A DNA stretch of 13,053 nucleotides from contig CAYGWP010000532.1 of assembly GCA_964353455.1 (NCBI GenBank), positions 1 through 13,053 of the forward strand, in the 5' to 3' direction. The DNA is from CAYGWP01 sp964353455. Lineage in GTDB: Bacteria; Planctomycetota; Phycisphaerae; FEN-1346. Below the pieces are notes generated by a model. It had not been told where the DNA came from. It saw only the letters and a list, made by a program, of their open reading frames with translations, and ran no database searches. The position numbers and the translations under genes were made by a program. Shown here in pieces: positions 12,616-13,053 of this stretch; the first letter of the stretch is position 1, and every line of letters begins with the position of its first letter.

Positions 12616-13053
12616 ATGAGACTGTCGATCAGAATCCGCCTCTTGCTGGCCATGAACCTCCTGGTTGTGGCCGTCGGCATTGCCGTCGGCTGGGCGGGCG
12701 TGGCGGTGGCGGGGCGGGTCATCGAACATCGCCTGGTTGACGAGTCTGCCCGCAACGCCGCGGGCATCTTTGGGACGATGAGTCTGCCGCTTACGGATGC
12801 CATGATGTCGCGTCTGCGGCAGATACTCGGGGCGGAGGTTGCCGCCGGACCGCTCGGCCAACCTGAGATCGTCGCCACCAGCCTCCCGCCCGACCAGTCG
12901 CAGGAACTCCGGAACCTTGCGTCGCAAGGGCCCCTGCCCCGCCGCGTGAACCTGGCCGGAAACGCCTACCTCGTGGGCACGGCCGAGGTGGCCGACCCGC
13001 CCTACGGACTGGCGGGCAGGCCCGCCGCCGCTCCCATGAGCCTGTATCTGCTG
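12616..13053 (+). CDS. Probable membrane sensor protein (histidine kinase N-terminus), 3' partial
   Basis: The frame starts at ATG 12616, immediately after the preceding TAA, and is open to the window end (146 codons). The product begins MRLSIRIRLLLAMNLLVVAV, a short basic cytoplasmic tail and a membrane helix at about 8-34. An extracytoplasmic region follows (IEHRLVDESARNAAGIFGTM, LRQILGAEVAAGP) that resembles the sensor domain of two-component kinases. No kinase motif is within the window, so the kinase call is inferred; a methyl-accepting or other sensor protein is possible. No ribosome site of its own is clear, suggesting coupling to the upstream gene. Confidence 0.65.
   Translation, partial: MRLSIRIRLLLAMNLLVVAVGIAVGWAGVAVAGRVIEHRLVDESARNAAGIFGTMSLPLTDAMMSRLRQILGAEVAAGPLGQPEIVATSLPPDQSQELRNLASQGPLPRRVNLAGNAYLVGTAEVADPPYGLAGRPAAAPMSLYLL

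Overview
The window looks like a chromosomal piece of a high-GC Planctomycetota-like bacterium, probably metagenome-derived. This is inferred from the very GC-rich coding, a secreted parallel beta-helix protein, a secreted esterase, a Tat-exported polysaccharide-deacetylase-like protein, many palindromic repeats between genes, and a DUF6398/short-LexA gene pair of the kind I associate with this phylum. No taxonomic marker is present to confirm it.

Left part (1-4410): a short hypothetical gene end; a secreted right-handed beta-helix protein; then a decayed three-gene operon (an unknown C-terminal fragment, a DUF6398 gene, a LexA-like winged-helix gene). Each of these three is broken where a GC-rich palindromic (REP-like) element sits. 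A secreted alpha/beta hydrolase follows; its stop codon lies inside another copy of the repeat. The beta-helix protein and the esterase would fit extracellular polysaccharide processing.

Middle (4410-8060): a remnant of a tyrosine recombinase C-terminus abuts the 3' end of a tRNA-Ser(TGA) gene, a classic integration site. On the minus strand there is an apparent operon of ECF sigma factor, single-pass anti-sigma-like membrane protein and beta-propeller lipoprotein, with hairpin repeats in the two gaps.

Right-middle (8060-10800): the most notable feature. Four lower-GC genes (unknown 182 aa, three-helix membrane protein, GNAT acetyltransferase, HIT protein) are each followed by an integron attC site. 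The sites have R''/R' core boxes and imperfect stem arms with one extra base, always in the left arm. No integron integrase is visible, so within the window this is a CALIN (cluster of attC sites lacking an integrase). A sigma70-like promoter and several attC-like core boxes without genes precede the first cassette. The segment is flanked by a roughly 147-bp, roughly 95% identical direct duplication of the promoter, leader and signal-peptide start of the downstream Tat protein gene.

Right end (10800-13053): a minus-strand zinc-ribbon gene remnant, the intact Tat-exported deacetylase-like gene, and the start of a probable membrane sensor kinase gene whose ATG directly follows the preceding stop codon; it runs off the window.
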